Of a DNA stretch of 64,000 bases, positions 18,339-27,372 are shown in pieces. The stretch's first letter is position 1. Each line of letters begins with the position of its first letter. The notes beneath the pieces were generated by a model. It ran no database searches and had not been told where the DNA came from. It was given only the letters and a program-made list of their open reading frames with translations. The stretch comes from Foetidibacter luteolus (GTDB lineage: Bacteria > Bacteroidota > Bacteroidia > Chitinophagales > Chitinophagaceae): assembly GCF_009650435.1 (NCBI RefSeq), contig NZ_VVIP01000078.1, positions 19,480-83,479 of the forward strand, given 5' to 3'. The position numbers were made by a program, and so were the translations under genes.

Positions 18339-20918
18339 TTATTTAACCACGTTAAGTTTACGCATTCTATAACGGTAGCGGATACTCATAATAAAACCAA
18401 TAACCATAATGATGATACCAATCCAGAGTATGTTAATGAAGGGAAATTCGTACACTTTAAGCGTGATGGCATTGTTCATAATGCTGGCCTCTTTAAGGCC
18501 TATTTCCAGTATGCCGTTTTTCTCATCCTTCACTTTATTGAATTTCAAAACCAGGTTTTGCGCTATTACAGAATCCTGCAGGTTGCGGATGGTATTGCCT
18601 GCCAGTGCAATGCCAGGCTTTACCGGGTATTGCGCTCCGTTTTTGGCAAACACAGTCATATCCAGCAGCATTACGGTTTCTCCCGGGTTTACAGGCCTGT
18701 TTACCTGTGCCGGGTTAATATCCACTTTATTTAAAACAATAAAGCCGTTTGAGTAGAAAGTGGTATCTCCGGTTTTCATTTCCCGCGGCTGAAAAGAGCT
18801 GGTATCCGCTTTATCTGCATCCAGCCACGAGCTTACGTACACAAAAATATCCTTGTTGGCGTAATGCTTTTTATCGGGGTTGGCGGCAGGTTCGGCATTG
18901 TCTCCTTTGCCTTTGATTACATCAGGATAAAGCGTAAAATTTTCACCGGTGGCTTTGTGCTCAAATGCCAGCTTGAAAAAGCGTTTGTTGGCTTCATGCC
19001 CAAAGGTATCATTAACATAGGTAACATGGTATTTACCCATGTCTGTTTTAATACCCTGGAACAAAGTCATATTTTCGGCGGGGTCTTCATTTTTTGTTTT
19101 CTCAAACAAAGCAATCCCGCTGGTATTTTTGCTAAGCACCTCTTTTTTGGCAGATGAAAGCAATACACCTAATAACACCAGCCCAAAACCTACATGCGCC
19201 ACAGATGCGCCGGCACTTTTCAGTTTGCCTTTAAGGCCAATCCATATATAGCTGGCATTGGCAACCACAGCGTAAGCGCTGGCAAACAATGCAATATGAA
19301 TGGCTGCCAGGAATCCAACACCATGTTTATCGTACTGAATACCCCCAAATACGCTGATTAAAAGGCTTAACGCAATTGCTGCAACTGTAGGCCACAACAC
19401 TTTCTTTACAAATAGCTGTTTAGGCGTATCCTTATACCGCAGGTATTGGGTGGCGGCGGTAAGTATGCCTATAATGATGGCAATAAATATTTGCACCTGG
19501 TTATAAGAGAATTCAGGTTCTTCCGGGTTGGCCATTTTAGTGCCGAGTAGTTTATTGAATACCGGCACCGATGTTTTAAAGGATATGATAATACTGGCCA
19601 GGAACAACACCAAAGCCCCTATAAACATCCAAAACTCGCGGCTGTAGCTGCTTTCTTCTTTATTAACCGAGGGTACATTTTTTTGCAGGTAATAATATAC
19701 AATACCGAGCCCGCCAAAAAATGAAAGTAACATGGTTGGCGGATAAAAATAACCGGCAACCAATGTGCCTACAAAAAAACCTGTAACAATTAGTTTTTGT
19801 TTAATATCTGCCGCACCGGTTACGTTAAGCAGCCATATAAACAAAGCCATAAACAGGTACAACTGCACGTTCATATCAGCGCCGGTAAAGGCATGTACAG
19901 AAGTATCGCCCAGTATGCCGCTACGTGTAAGGAAGGTTGAATAAAGTATTAATATAAATGACAGAAAATAAAAAAGATAAGTGGTACGCAGGGAGTAGCC
20001 GGTGCTTTTATAGATAAGGTTGGTATGCAGCCCGCCAACCAGTATAAGCCAGGGCACAAGGGAGGCATTCTCCACAGGGTCCCATGCCCAGTAGCCGGCA
20101 AAGCTAAGGCTTTCGTAAGCCCATGCGGCGCCCATCATTATGCCCGTGCCCAGCACCGCCGCGGAAAAAGAGGCCCAGGGCAATACGGGTTTTATCCATT
20201 CGTCATTATTGTTTACAAAACCTGCATAAGCAAAAGCGAAGGGTACGATGGTTGAAGCAAAACCAAGGAACAGTACCGGTGGGTGTATCACCATCCAGTA
20301 ATTCTGCAGCAATATGCTGATGCCGTTACCATCCTGTATAAGGGAAAGATAATCCTGCCGCAGTGCGCCGGTGGCTATATCCCTGAAGGCCGGGGCATTG
20401 TCAAACATGCCTTCGTTGCGCATCAGCACAAAGGGGCTGGTACCTATCTTCAAATCAAACACGTAAACACCCAGCAGCATGGTAGCCAGGCAAAACTGTG
20501 CAAAACTCACCACTGTCATTACCGGCGCTTCCAGCTTTTTGGTAGTGGCAATCAATATCCAGCCAAGCACACAATGCCAGAAACTCCACAACAGAAAGCT
20601 GCCCTCCTGCCCTTCCCAAAAACCGCTTAGCAGGTATTGGGTATCCATTATCCTGTCGCTATGCTGCCAGGCATATTTGTATTCAAAATAGTGGTTGGTA
20701 ATAATATAATACAGGCAGGAGAAAACACCCAGTACAGAAACAGTTTCTACCAAAAAAGCCCCCCTGGCCAGCTTAAGCCAGCTTTGCTTATCAGCCGGAA
20801 GCAGTGCCCTGTTGGCCGAGTAATACGCTAAGGTGGCTACCAGTGATGCTACTAAAGAAAGTACCGCAAAAAAATGGCCTATTTGGCCTGGGAGTAAATG
20901 TTCGCCTGTATAATTCAT
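18339..20918 (-). CDS. ccmF: Cytochrome c haem lyase, CcmF/CcsA type
   Basis: 859-residue polytopic membrane protein of the CcmF/CcsA haem-handling family, which attaches haem to apocytochrome c. The family's WWD-like motif appears as GYWAWDPVENASLVPWL near residue 270, with conserved histidines in membrane loops (for example IHPPVLFLG). About fourteen helices are followed by a large extracytoplasmic domain (residues ~590-825) and a final C-terminal helix. It lies 35 bp downstream of ccmE on the same strand, which forms a cytochrome c maturation operon. No ccmA, ccmB, ccmC or ccmG is in the window. The size and C-terminal domain favour CcmF over the shorter CcsA. Confidence 0.92.
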   Translation of the reverse strand: MNYTGEHLLPGQIGHFFAVLSLVASLVATLAYYSANRALLPADKQSWLKLARGAFLVETVSVLGVFSCLYYIITNHYFEYKYAWQHSDRIMDTQYLLSGFWEGQEGSFLLWSFWHCVLGWILIATTKKLEAPVMTVVSFAQFCLATMLLGVYVFDLKIGTSPFVLMRNEGMFDNAPAFRDIATGALRQDYLSLIQDGNGISILLQNYWMVIHPPVLFLGFASTIVPFAFAYAGFVNNNDEWIKPVLPWASFSAAVLGTGIMMGAAWAYESLSFAGYWAWDPVENASLVPWLILVGGLHTNLIYKSTGYSLRTTYLFYFLSFILILYSTFLTRSGILGDTSVHAFTGADMNVQLYLFMALFIWLLNVTGAADIKQKLIVTGFFVGTLVAGYFYPPTMLLSFFGGLGIVYYYLQKNVPSVNKEESSYSREFWMFIGALVLFLASIIISFKTSVPVFNKLLGTKMANPEEPEFSYNQVQIFIAIIIGILTAATQYLRYKDTPKQLFVKKVLWPTVAAIALSLLISVFGGIQYDKHGVGFLAAIHIALFASAYAVVANASYIWIGLKGKLKSAGASVAHVGFGLVLLGVLLSSAKKEVLSKNTSGIALFEKTKNEDPAENMTLFQGIKTDMGKYHVTYVNDTFGHEANKRFFKLAFEHKATGENFTLYPDVIKGKGDNAEPAANPDKKHYANKDIFVYVSSWLDADKADTSSFQPREMKTGDTTFYSNGFIVLNKVDINPAQVNRPVNPGETVMLLDMTVFAKNGAQYPVKPGIALAGNTIRNLQDSVIAQNLVLKFNKVKDEKNGILEIGLKEASIMNNAITLKVYEFPFINILWIGIIIMVIGFIMSIRYRYRMRKLNVVK

Positions 20919-20953
20919 TGCTTGTTACTTGCTGATCAAAACCCGTGGACTGC

Positions 20954-21370
20954 TTAATAAGTTTCTGTAGAAGCGTTTAGTTCTTTTTGTGCCGCTTTAA
21001 TATCGTCTTTGTATTTGGAGGGACATTTTAGCAATATGTCCTTGCATTCAAACCTGCCGTCTTTTACTTTGCCGCCCAGCACCAGCCTTTCGCTTTTTTC
21101 CATATCAGTTGGTTTGCTGTTGCGGTACACTACGTCTATTGAGTTGCCCAGTGTGTCAAGGGCGGTAAAAGCGAGGTAATTGGGGTCTTTTATGGGGTCG
21201 TAAACAAAGGGTTTGCTTTTGTCAATTTTGGCCACCAGGTGTACAAATTTTCCTTCGTTTTTCCTGGCCGAAGCAATGGTGTCATAAGTTGTAACGTTAC
21301 CCATGTAGCTGATTAATACGGCAATGGCCACAGCAATCAGCACAAGCGCAATAATATGGGTCTTCTTCAT
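20954..21370 (-). CDS. ccmE: Cytochrome c maturation haem chaperone CcmE (CxxxY variant)
   Basis: 138-residue membrane-anchored OB-fold haem chaperone: N-terminal helix (IIALVLIAVAIAVLISYMG) and a periplasmic beta-barrel from residue ~30. The haem-attachment region reads ILLKCPSKYKDD, so Cys116 stands where the canonical protein has the haem-binding His of the HxxxY motif, with Tyr120 conserved. This CxxxY form is known from archaea and some sulfate reducers. Immediately upstream of ccmF in an operon; handing haem to CcmF is the expected role. The divergent arginase-family gene is 414 bp upstream. Confidence 0.88.
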   Translation of the reverse strand: MKKTHIIALVLIAVAIAVLISYMGNVTTYDTIASARKNEGKFVHLVAKIDKSKPFVYDPIKDPNYLAFTALDTLGNSIDVVYRNSKPTDMEKSERLVLGGKVKDGRFECKDILLKCPSKYKDDIKAAQKELNASTETY

Positions 21371-21530
21371 TATATGTTAATTTCTGCTGCAAAAGTAGGT
21401 TGCAATTATGATAATCAGGTAAATAAAGAATGGTTGAATTGTGAAAATATGTTAACGTTAAATGGCCTGCCGGTTAGGTGCGCATTCTATCCTGCGGGGA
21501 AGCCAAATAGTATTCCAGCCGCTTCATGGG

Positions 21531-21607
21531 CTGCGGGATTGAAGCGGATACCCCGGTGAAGGTTTGTGCCAAGGCCCTGTGCCGGAGTATGAGCGAAAAG
21601 CCCGGGA
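21531..21607 (+). repeat. Family A structured repeat, copy A2
   Basis: Shortened copy: GGGATTGAAGCGG, CCCCGGTGAAGG, a GGCCCTGTGCCGGAGTATGA inner part and GCGAAAAGCCCGG. It lies in the 414-bp gap between ccmE and the divergent arginase-family gene (21371-21784); apart from it, I see only AT-rich promoter-like sequence there. Confidence 0.8.
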
Positions 21608-21784
21608 CCACAGCCGCCACAACCACATACAGCCGAAAGCCCCAATGCCCCTGCCTCTTTGGTACTAAACTTGCAACACGCTTTTAAGCGTTTCGTAATG
21701 AATACTTAACGGGGCCTTAAGCACCGGTTATTTTCTTTTATAAAAATTCCGGTGTAAATTGCAGCCCCTTACAATTTTTTTTGC

Positions 21785-22828
21785 ATGACAGATTTATCGA
21801 AGTTCGACCCCAATGCCGCAGCTAACCCCCGCAATAATATATTCGGACTTCCATTTTCAGAAGATGATTCAAGAGTGGTTCTCTTACCGGTTCCATGGGA
21901 GGTTACGGTAAGCTACAATGCAGGTACTGCCCGCAGTGCAGAGCATGTTTTTAAAGCTGGCTTGCACGTTGACATATTTGATGCCGACGTACCAGATGGC
22001 TGGAAACAAGGCTTTTACATGCGGGAGATTGACAAAAAAGTTTTACTTAAAAGCGATTACTTGCGCAAAGAAGCCGAACTGTATATTGACTATATCTCCA
22101 AGGGTGAAGAAGTAGCCGACAATAAATTCATGTGCAAAAGCATGAAAGAAATTAACGAGGGCGGCACACTTTTAAATACCTGGGTGTACCAGCAAACAAC
22201 AGACCTGCTTAACCAGGATAAACTGGTGGGCATTGTTGGCGGAGACCACAGCACATCCTTAGGCTACCTGAAAGCGCTGGGTGAAAAACACGATAACTTT
22301 GGCATTTTGCATATTGATGCCCATTGCGATTTGCGCAAAGCCTATGAGGGCTTTAAATATTCTCACGCCTCGGTAATGTATAATGTGTTAGAGGAAGTAC
22401 CCTCAGTAACCAAACTGGTGCAGATAGGTGTGCGTGATTATTGCGAAGAAGAATGGCAATACATCTGCAACAGCAATTACAAAATAGTCACCTATTTTGA
22501 CCAGCAGATAAAAGAGCGGCAGTTGGAAGGCGAAACGTGGAAATTGATTGTTGATGAAATTGTAACACACCTGCCCGATAAAGTGTACATAAGTTTTGAT
22601 GTGGATGGCCTTGACCCCAAGCTTTGCCCCAATACCGGCACGCCTGTTTTTGGCGGCTTTGAAGCAGAACAGGTACTTTATCTTTTTAAGAAAGTGGTGC
22701 TGAGCGGCCGCAGGATAATTGGTTTTGACTTGGTGGAAATAGGCGTTGGCGAAGGTTGCGAAGATGCCAACGTTGCTGCCAGGCTTTTATGGAAAATGTG
22801 TAACCTGCTGGTAAAAAGCAACAGCTAA
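21785..22828 (+). CDS. Arginase/agmatinase/formimidoylglutamase family hydrolase
   Basis: 347-residue ureohydrolase-fold enzyme that would hydrolyse a guanidino- or formimino-group using two Mn2+ ions. The metal-binding motifs are all present: GGDHS at ~152-156, DAHCD at ~178-182 (DAHxD) and DVDGLDP at ~272-278. The specific substrate is unclear: the protein is longer than typical agmatinases and no hut or arginine-catabolic genes are nearby. Its stop codon overlaps the start of the next gene (TAATG), so the two are translationally coupled. Confidence 0.9.
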   Translation: MTDLSKFDPNAAANPRNNIFGLPFSEDDSRVVLLPVPWEVTVSYNAGTARSAEHVFKAGLHVDIFDADVPDGWKQGFYMREIDKKVLLKSDYLRKEAELYIDYISKGEEVADNKFMCKSMKEINEGGTLLNTWVYQQTTDLLNQDKLVGIVGGDHSTSLGYLKALGEKHDNFGILHIDAHCDLRKAYEGFKYSHASVMYNVLEEVPSVTKLVQIGVRDYCEEEWQYICNSNYKIVTYFDQQIKERQLEGETWKLIVDEIVTHLPDKVYISFDVDGLDPKLCPNTGTPVFGGFEAEQVLYLFKKVVLSGRRIIGFDLVEIGVGEGCEDANVAARLLWKMCNLLVKSNS

Positions 22829-23403
22829 TGAGCAGCAGGGAATATGATTATATTGTTACGCTGCAAAAAACAGACCCCAGGCTCTTTGACTACCTGGGCA
22901 GGCTGATGTTGTTTTTTTCGTTTGTATCCTTTGCCTACAACGGTATTGTTTCCTCCGGCAAAACGGCCATATTTTACTTTGCACTCTGCACACTTATAGT
23001 AATCACTTTTCTTGTTTTCAGAATTATCCGCAAAGGCCCACCAGCTTTTTCAACGCCATTAATGGTTGCCGCTGTGGGCTGGTTTTACGAGCCCGGCTAC
23101 TACAAATGGCTGGGTTTGCTGTTTATAGTAGCGGCCATTATGGAAAAGCAGGTTAAACTGCCCCGCGAAATTGGTGTTGACAATGAAGGCGTTACCATCA
23201 ACAATTTTCCCATTAAAAGGTACGGCTGGCCACAACTGGCCAATGTGGTGCTTAAAGATGGCCTGCTTACCATTGATTATAAAAACAATAAAATTTTTCA
23301 AAGAGAGCTGGAGTCGCATGTTTCGCCCGAATTGGAACAGGAATTTAACGAGTTTTGCAGGGCAAGGCTACAGCAGGCAAAAGCGGTACAGACCGGCAGT
23401 TGA
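22828..23403 (+). CDS. Small membrane protein of unknown function
   Basis: 191 residues with two or three hydrophobic segments between ~25 and ~100 and a hydrophilic C-terminal half (EIGVDNEGVTINNFPIKRYGWPQLANVVLKDG) that looks like a PH-like or beta-sandwich domain after paired helices. I do not recognise a named family. The ATG overlaps the stop of the upstream hydrolase by one base, which shows co-translation and suggests a shared transcript. No function is assigned. Confidence 0.75.
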   Translation: MSSREYDYIVTLQKTDPRLFDYLGRLMLFFSFVSFAYNGIVSSGKTAIFYFALCTLIVITFLVFRIIRKGPPAFSTPLMVAAVGWFYEPGYYKWLGLLFIVAAIMEKQVKLPREIGVDNEGVTINNFPIKRYGWPQLANVVLKDGLLTIDYKNNKIFQRELESHVSPELEQEFNEFCRARLQQAKAVQTGS

Positions 23404-23432
23404 TTTTTTTTTGGGGGACAAACAGTATTACT

Positions 23433-23604
23433 ACTATGAGGCTTTACTTGTGTCACTCACTTGTACGCTTTGTCCGCTACGCAGCATTGTGACGCCGGTT
23501 TACATTTTTTTAAACATATAATTTAACAGTGGTATTTGTAGAGTAAAACAGGGACGGGATATAACTCATTCCCTACTCACCACTCACCACTCACTACTCA
23601 CTAC
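23433..23604 (+). repeat. Family F repeat followed by CTCACCA low-complexity run
   Basis: 23433-23470 carries CTATGAGGCTTT and TTGTGTCACTCACTTGTACG. Bases ~23568-23604 are five imperfect ACTCACC/ACTCACT units that run right up to the next start codon; the same type of unit closes the window at 63978-64000. Confidence 0.6.
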
Positions 23605-24918
23605 ATGATCTTACAACAATCGCCATACATACTTTACTCCGACGGAAAAGGAAACATTTTTGAAGACACCAGTCTTTACACAGTAGGCCGTGCCGGCTGG
23701 GATGCATTTCCCATACCCACAGAAGAATGGATTGAACTGCCGGATGGCGGCAACCTGTACGAGTTGCCGGGCCGTAAGGGCATTGGCATAGATGTAAAAA
23801 CAGGTGAAATGCGCCTTTGTGAAAAAGGCTGGGCGGTAGCGGCTTTTATACCACCTGCACATACAGGGTTGTATATTGCCGCCTACGAAACAGAAAAAGA
23901 TGCGCCTACCCTGCCGCTGTTTTGTTATACTGCCGCAGGCTGGCTGGATGATAAGTTTTATGTGCCCGCTGTACGTATTGAAAAAGACATACGCCAGGAG
24001 TGCGCCGGTTACGACGCCGCCAAAATTGAAACAGGAACACAGCATTTACTACAGGCTTACCCACATAACCGGCTGGTAAAGCACCTGATGGAAAATTGCT
24101 GCATGACATATAATTGCCCGGCTGCCCGTAATTTCTCACTGGGAAGGTGGGAGTGCCCGGTACCCACTTCACCAGCCTGTAATGCCAACTGCATTGGCTG
24201 CATATCCTTTCAGCCGGAAGAAGAAACAATTGTATCTACGCAGGACAGGCTTACTTTTAAGCCAAAGGCGGAAGAAATTGTAGAGTTCACGGTTCCGCAC
24301 CTGGTAAGCGCACCCTACCCCATTGTAAGCTTTGGACAAGGCTGCGAGGGAGAGCCGCTGCTGATGTGGGAAACCATTCGTGAAGCCATTATTGAAATAC
24401 GTAAGCACACACCCAACGGCAGCATTAACATAAATACCAACGGCTCCAAACCCAGCGCGGTAAGAGCCCTTTGCGAAGCCGGGCTTGACAGCATAAGGGT
24501 AAGCACCAATTCCGCACGTAAATCCATATACACACCATATTATCGCCCCAACAACTACCAGTTTGAAGACATTGTGGAAAGCCTTAAAGTTGTACGCAGC
24601 TACGGCGGCTGGGCCAGCATTAACTACTTTGTTTTTCCGGGCATGACTGATACTGTGGAAGAATACGAAGCATTGAGAAAGCTGATACAGGAAACAGACC
24701 TGAGCATGATACAGTGGCGCAATTTCAACATTGACCCTGACTGGTACCTGGGCCAGATTGGCGTTACCGAAACCGGCGAAATGCTGGGCGTAAAGCAATT
24801 GATGGACCTGATTCATGAAGAGTTTACACAGGTAAAGTTTGGCTACTTTAACCCGCCGATAGAACGCATTAAAGGAAATTACGAATCGGCATTTGCGGGT
24901 GCTGAGCTGTATGCATAG
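23605..24918 (+). CDS. Radical SAM protein with Cys-rich N-terminal extension
   Basis: 437-residue radical S-adenosylmethionine enzyme. The [4Fe-4S] motif CxxxCxxC is CNANCIGC at residues 192-199, unusually far from the N-terminus. It is followed by a partial TIM barrel with VSFGQGCEGEPLL (GGE-like motif), SININTNGSK and an SxxS-type strand SIRVSTNSA. The ~185-residue N-terminal extension has a beta-rich look and ends in additional cysteines at 165, 166, 171 and 184, which could hold an auxiliary cluster or structural metal. The substrate is unknown and no precursor peptide gene was seen nearby. Start ATG follows a low-complexity run. Confidence 0.85.
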   Translation: MILQQSPYILYSDGKGNIFEDTSLYTVGRAGWDAFPIPTEEWIELPDGGNLYELPGRKGIGIDVKTGEMRLCEKGWAVAAFIPPAHTGLYIAAYETEKDAPTLPLFCYTAAGWLDDKFYVPAVRIEKDIRQECAGYDAAKIETGTQHLLQAYPHNRLVKHLMENCCMTYNCPAARNFSLGRWECPVPTSPACNANCIGCISFQPEEETIVSTQDRLTFKPKAEEIVEFTVPHLVSAPYPIVSFGQGCEGEPLLMWETIREAIIEIRKHTPNGSININTNGSKPSAVRALCEAGLDSIRVSTNSARKSIYTPYYRPNNYQFEDIVESLKVVRSYGGWASINYFVFPGMTDTVEEYEALRKLIQETDLSMIQWRNFNIDPDWYLGQIGVTETGEMLGVKQLMDLIHEEFTQVKFGYFNPPIERIKGNYESAFAGAELYA

Positions 24919-24922
24919 CCCA

Positions 24923-24930
24923 TATCTTTG
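24923..24930 (+). promoter_or_regulatory. Bacteroidota -7 box (TATCTTTG) before the EamA gene
   Basis: TATCTTTG fits TAnnTTTG 30 bp upstream of the EamA transporter start and just after the radical SAM stop, so the transporter probably has its own promoter. The nearest TTTG (24892-24895) is too far for a standard -33 element. Confidence 0.4.
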
Positions 24931-24959
24931 CAGCCTCTGCGTAGAACGTAGCAAGCTGC

Positions 24960-25868
24960 ATGGGCAAAAGAAAGTTATTCAGCAACGAGTTTAAGGGCAT
25001 AGCATTGGCCATTACGGCGGTTATCGTCTGGTCCGGCAACTTCATTGTAGCAAGAGGCGTTATAAAGCATATACCTCCGGTTCGCCTCGCCTTCTTCCGC
25101 TGGGCAACGGCAATGGTTATACTTACCCCCATCGCGTACAAATCTTTTATGGCAGACAGGCAGGCGGTACTTACCAATGCCCGCTATTTTTTTCTTCCTG
25201 CGTTTTTAGGCGTTACACTATATAATACATTCCTGTATGTAGCCGGCCATACCATACCTGCCATTAACCTGGCATTGATAGCCACTACATCTTCCCCGGT
25301 ATTTGCCATCATACTGGCCGCCATAATCCTGAAAGAAAAAATTAGCTGGTTAAGAATTGCTGGGCTTGTGCTTTGCATAGCAGGTATTGTACTGCTTATC
25401 AGCAAGGGCAGTTGGCAAAACCTGGCCAGGTTTCATTTCAGCACCGGGGATGTATGGGCCATAGTGGGCGCATTCACGTTTGCGGCTTACAATGTACTGG
25501 TACGCAAAAAGCCGGCAGGCATATCGCCGCTAACGTTCCTGTTTGTTGTATTTGGCCTTGGTACTATTATGCTGGTACCAGCTTTTGTGTATGAAAGAAT
25601 TGTTTCCCCGCCTATTAGCTGGAACCTTAACCTGGCGCTGGTAATATTATACCTTGGCGCCGGGGCCTGCGTAATATCTTATCTGTGCTGGAACCTGGCC
25701 ATTGCCAGGCTGGGTGCAGCCAGAACGGCTTTGTTCGGCAACCTGATCCCTTTGTTCAGCACGGCGGAAGCCATCCTGATTCTCCATGAACGCTTTTTAA
25801 CTATTCACCTGTTTAGTGGCCTGCTTGTTATTGCGGGTTTGATAATTGCCAATTACAGGAGAAAATAA
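24960..25868 (+). CDS. EamA/DMT-superfamily transporter
   Basis: 302-residue inner-membrane protein with ten hydrophobic helices arranged as two EamA repeats (~12-145 and ~155-300). Typical elements are VIWSGNFIVARG in helix 1, PPVRLAFFRWATA in helix 2, and ILKEKISWLRIAGLVLCIAGIVLL at the end of the first repeat, mirrored by EAILILHERFLTIHLFSGLLVIAGLII in the second (given as landmarks). The superfamily exports amino acids, metabolites or nucleotide sugars; nothing here fixes the substrate. The gene has a likely promoter of its own within 40 bp. Confidence 0.92.
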   Translation: MGKRKLFSNEFKGIALAITAVIVWSGNFIVARGVIKHIPPVRLAFFRWATAMVILTPIAYKSFMADRQAVLTNARYFFLPAFLGVTLYNTFLYVAGHTIPAINLALIATTSSPVFAIILAAIILKEKISWLRIAGLVLCIAGIVLLISKGSWQNLARFHFSTGDVWAIVGAFTFAAYNVLVRKKPAGISPLTFLFVVFGLGTIMLVPAFVYERIVSPPISWNLNLALVILYLGAGACVISYLCWNLAIARLGAARTALFGNLIPLFSTAEAILILHERFLTIHLFSGLLVIAGLIIANYRRK

Positions 25869-26040
25869 TAAACAATTAATTAAAAGTGATTTACTCTAAA
25901 CATTTATTAATTAATGTATTAAATTGATTAAAACCGGAAAATCGGATTGTAAAATCCGGGATGCAATAATTACTGCATAAAACTATTTTAAGCCCAGGTT
26001 CATATCTGCGCAACTATTGAAAGGGATGGCCGCAATAGCG

Positions 26041-26117
26041 CCAGGGATTGAAGCGGCTACCCCGCTGAAGGCTTGTGTGCTGGCCCTGCGGCGGAGTAAT
26101 AGCGAAAAGCCCGGTGC
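26041..26117 (+). repeat. Family A structured repeat, copy A3
   Basis: Contains CAGGGATTGAAGCGGCTACC, CCGCTGAAGGC, GGCGGAGTAATAGCG and AAAAGCCCGG. It lies in the 348-bp gap 25869-26216, whose remaining parts are AT-rich sequence and the Hsp20 terminator. The open frame crossing it (from 26017) is repeat-derived. Confidence 0.8.
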
Positions 26118-26152
26118 CTTTGGAAGGCGCCCTATAAAATCTACCTATAACA

Positions 26153-26182
26153 CAAAAAGGTCCCGCATGAAAATGCAGGACC
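26153..26182 (-). terminator. Intrinsic terminator of the Hsp20 gene
   Basis: On the minus strand, GGTCCTGCAT and ATGCGGGACC pair around TTTC and are followed by TTTTTGTG. It lies 35 bp past the Hsp20 stop, as expected for a single-gene transcript. Confidence 0.75.
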
Positions 26183-26216
26183 GTCAAATCAAAACCAACT
26201 GCTTATGAAAAATCGT

Positions 26217-26642
26217 TTACTGAATAGTGATTTCTTTTGGTAATACTTTCACTTCTTCTTTTTTGGGAAGCAACAGTTTCAACACACCATTTTCGTATTT
26301 AGCCTGTATGCCTTCCACGTTAATATTATCTTCAACTGTAAAACTGCGCTTAAAGCTGGTTACGTTAAACTCTTTGCGATGGGTTTTATAATCCTTGTTT
26401 TCAGTTTCGCTTTTCTTTTCGTAACTAATGGTTAACAAGCCTTTCTCCAGGTTTACTTTGAAATCTTCTTTACTTAAAGCAGGGGCTACCAACTCTAAAT
26501 GATAAGCTTCATTTGTTTCATGAACGTTTACAGGAGGAGTGCTCCAGCCAGCTTCCTTACCCCAGGCTGTAGTGGGAAAATTGCCAAAGAACTCATCGAA
26601 CAGGTTGTCAAGATTTCTGTAGTTGCGTTTTACGAGTGTCAT
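26217..26642 (-). CDS. Hsp20/alpha-crystallin small heat-shock protein
   Basis: 141-residue small heat-shock chaperone that holds unfolding proteins. An N-terminal region (MTLVKRNYRNLDNLFDEFFG) typical of bacterial Hsp20s precedes the alpha-crystallin domain (residues ~35-140). The family motif AxxxNGVL appears as YENGVLKLLLPK, and the C-terminal IxI-like tail ends KEITIQ. Single gene with its own intrinsic terminator; divergent from the bacilliredoxin gene. Heat induction would be expected but no specific operator was recognised. Confidence 0.94.
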   Translation of the reverse strand: MTLVKRNYRNLDNLFDEFFGNFPTTAWGKEAGWSTPPVNVHETNEAYHLELVAPALSKEDFKVNLEKGLLTISYEKKSETENKDYKTHRKEFNVTSFKRSFTVEDNINVEGIQAKYENGVLKLLLPKKEEVKVLPKEITIQ

Positions 26643-26816
26643 AACTTATTCAATTTTTAGGTTTGTAAATATTTGCAGAGCATAATTCAAACCCTGTACC
26701 ATGCCATTTTCCAGGTATAAAATCCGAAATTTTGTCTTTGCAGCGTGTCCGCAAAAGACAAAAAGTCATATATTCGCAAAGTTAAATGCCAAAAAGTCAA
26801 CTTATAAGCGGTTACG

Positions 26817-26871
26817 TTGAATGCTGATTTGACTTATTTTTGTAATCTCAAATTTTAAAAAGAGGAGAAAA
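26817..26871 (+). promoter_or_regulatory. Promoter and strong Shine-Dalgarno for the bacilliredoxin gene
   Basis: TATTTTTG at 26835-26842 fits the -7 consensus TAnnTTTG; a TTG at 26817-26819 is 15 bp upstream, slightly short for a -33 element. AGAGGAG at ~26861-26867 is a clear Shine-Dalgarno 5-6 bases before the ATG, uncommon in a phylum that usually lacks such sites. Confidence 0.55.
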
Positions 26872-26872
26872 G

Positions 26873-27286
26873 ATGTATCCAGCAGAAATAGTGATGCCGA
26901 TGAAGGCAGAGTTAACAGAAAATGGCTTTGATGAATTGCTTACACCTAATGAAGTAGATACGGCACTGGCAAAAGAAGGCACTACACTGGTGGTGGTTAA
27001 TTCGGTTTGCGGTTGTGCGGCAGGCGCAGCAAGACCGGGGGTAGTAATGGCGGTTAACAACTCGCCCAAGCGCCCAGACCATTTAACTACCGCATTCGCA
27101 GGTTTTGACACAGAGGCTGTACAGAAAGTAAGGGAGCACCTGTTGCCTTATCCTCCTTCATCCCCGGCAATTGCATTGTTTAAAGATGGCCAACTGGTGC
27201 ATATTGTAGAACGCCACCAGATAGAAGGCCGTCCGGCACATATAATAGCCAACAACCTTATTGCTGCTTTTGACCAGCATTGCTAA
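26873..27286 (+). CDS. BrxA/BrxB family bacilliredoxin
   Basis: 137-residue thioredoxin-fold protein of the YphP/YqiW (BrxA/BrxB) family, which in Bacillus removes bacillithiol from oxidised protein thiols. The opening MYPAEIVMPMKAEL and the catalytic CGC motif at residues 46-48 (VNSVCGCAAG) are diagnostic. The C-terminal half includes PPSSPAIALFKDG and the HQIEGRPA helix. Some Bacteroidota make bacillithiol, so a role in thiol redox control is reasonable but inferred. Monocistronic: own promoter, strong Shine-Dalgarno and downstream terminator. Confidence 0.93.
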   Translation: MYPAEIVMPMKAELTENGFDELLTPNEVDTALAKEGTTLVVVNSVCGCAAGAARPGVVMAVNNSPKRPDHLTTAFAGFDTEAVQKVREHLLPYPPSSPAIALFKDGQLVHIVERHQIEGRPAHIIANNLIAAFDQHC

Positions 27287-27339
27287 GCAGTTAAAATTAT
27301 CCATGCGGGCAGCTTTGCCAATGGATGGGTTAGTAAATA

Positions 27340-27372
27340 TAACCTCCTTATTCCTGGGGAGGTTATTTTTTT
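27340..27372 (+). terminator. Intrinsic terminator after the bacilliredoxin gene
   Basis: TAACCTCC and GGAGGTTA pair around TTATTCCTGG-like loop sequence and run into a T-tract (27363-27372), 54 bp after the stop. A textbook rho-independent terminator. Confidence 0.85.

Noticed and set aside
24169..24954. 261-aa minus-strand open frame opposite the radical SAM gene
   Set aside because: Antisense shadow of a gene with clear motifs; its composition (Cys/Tyr/His-rich, no domain) is typical of the reverse frame.
26017..26208. 63-aa open frame across the gap upstream of the Hsp20 terminator
   Set aside because: Consists of family A copy A3 plus the terminator; no coding signal.
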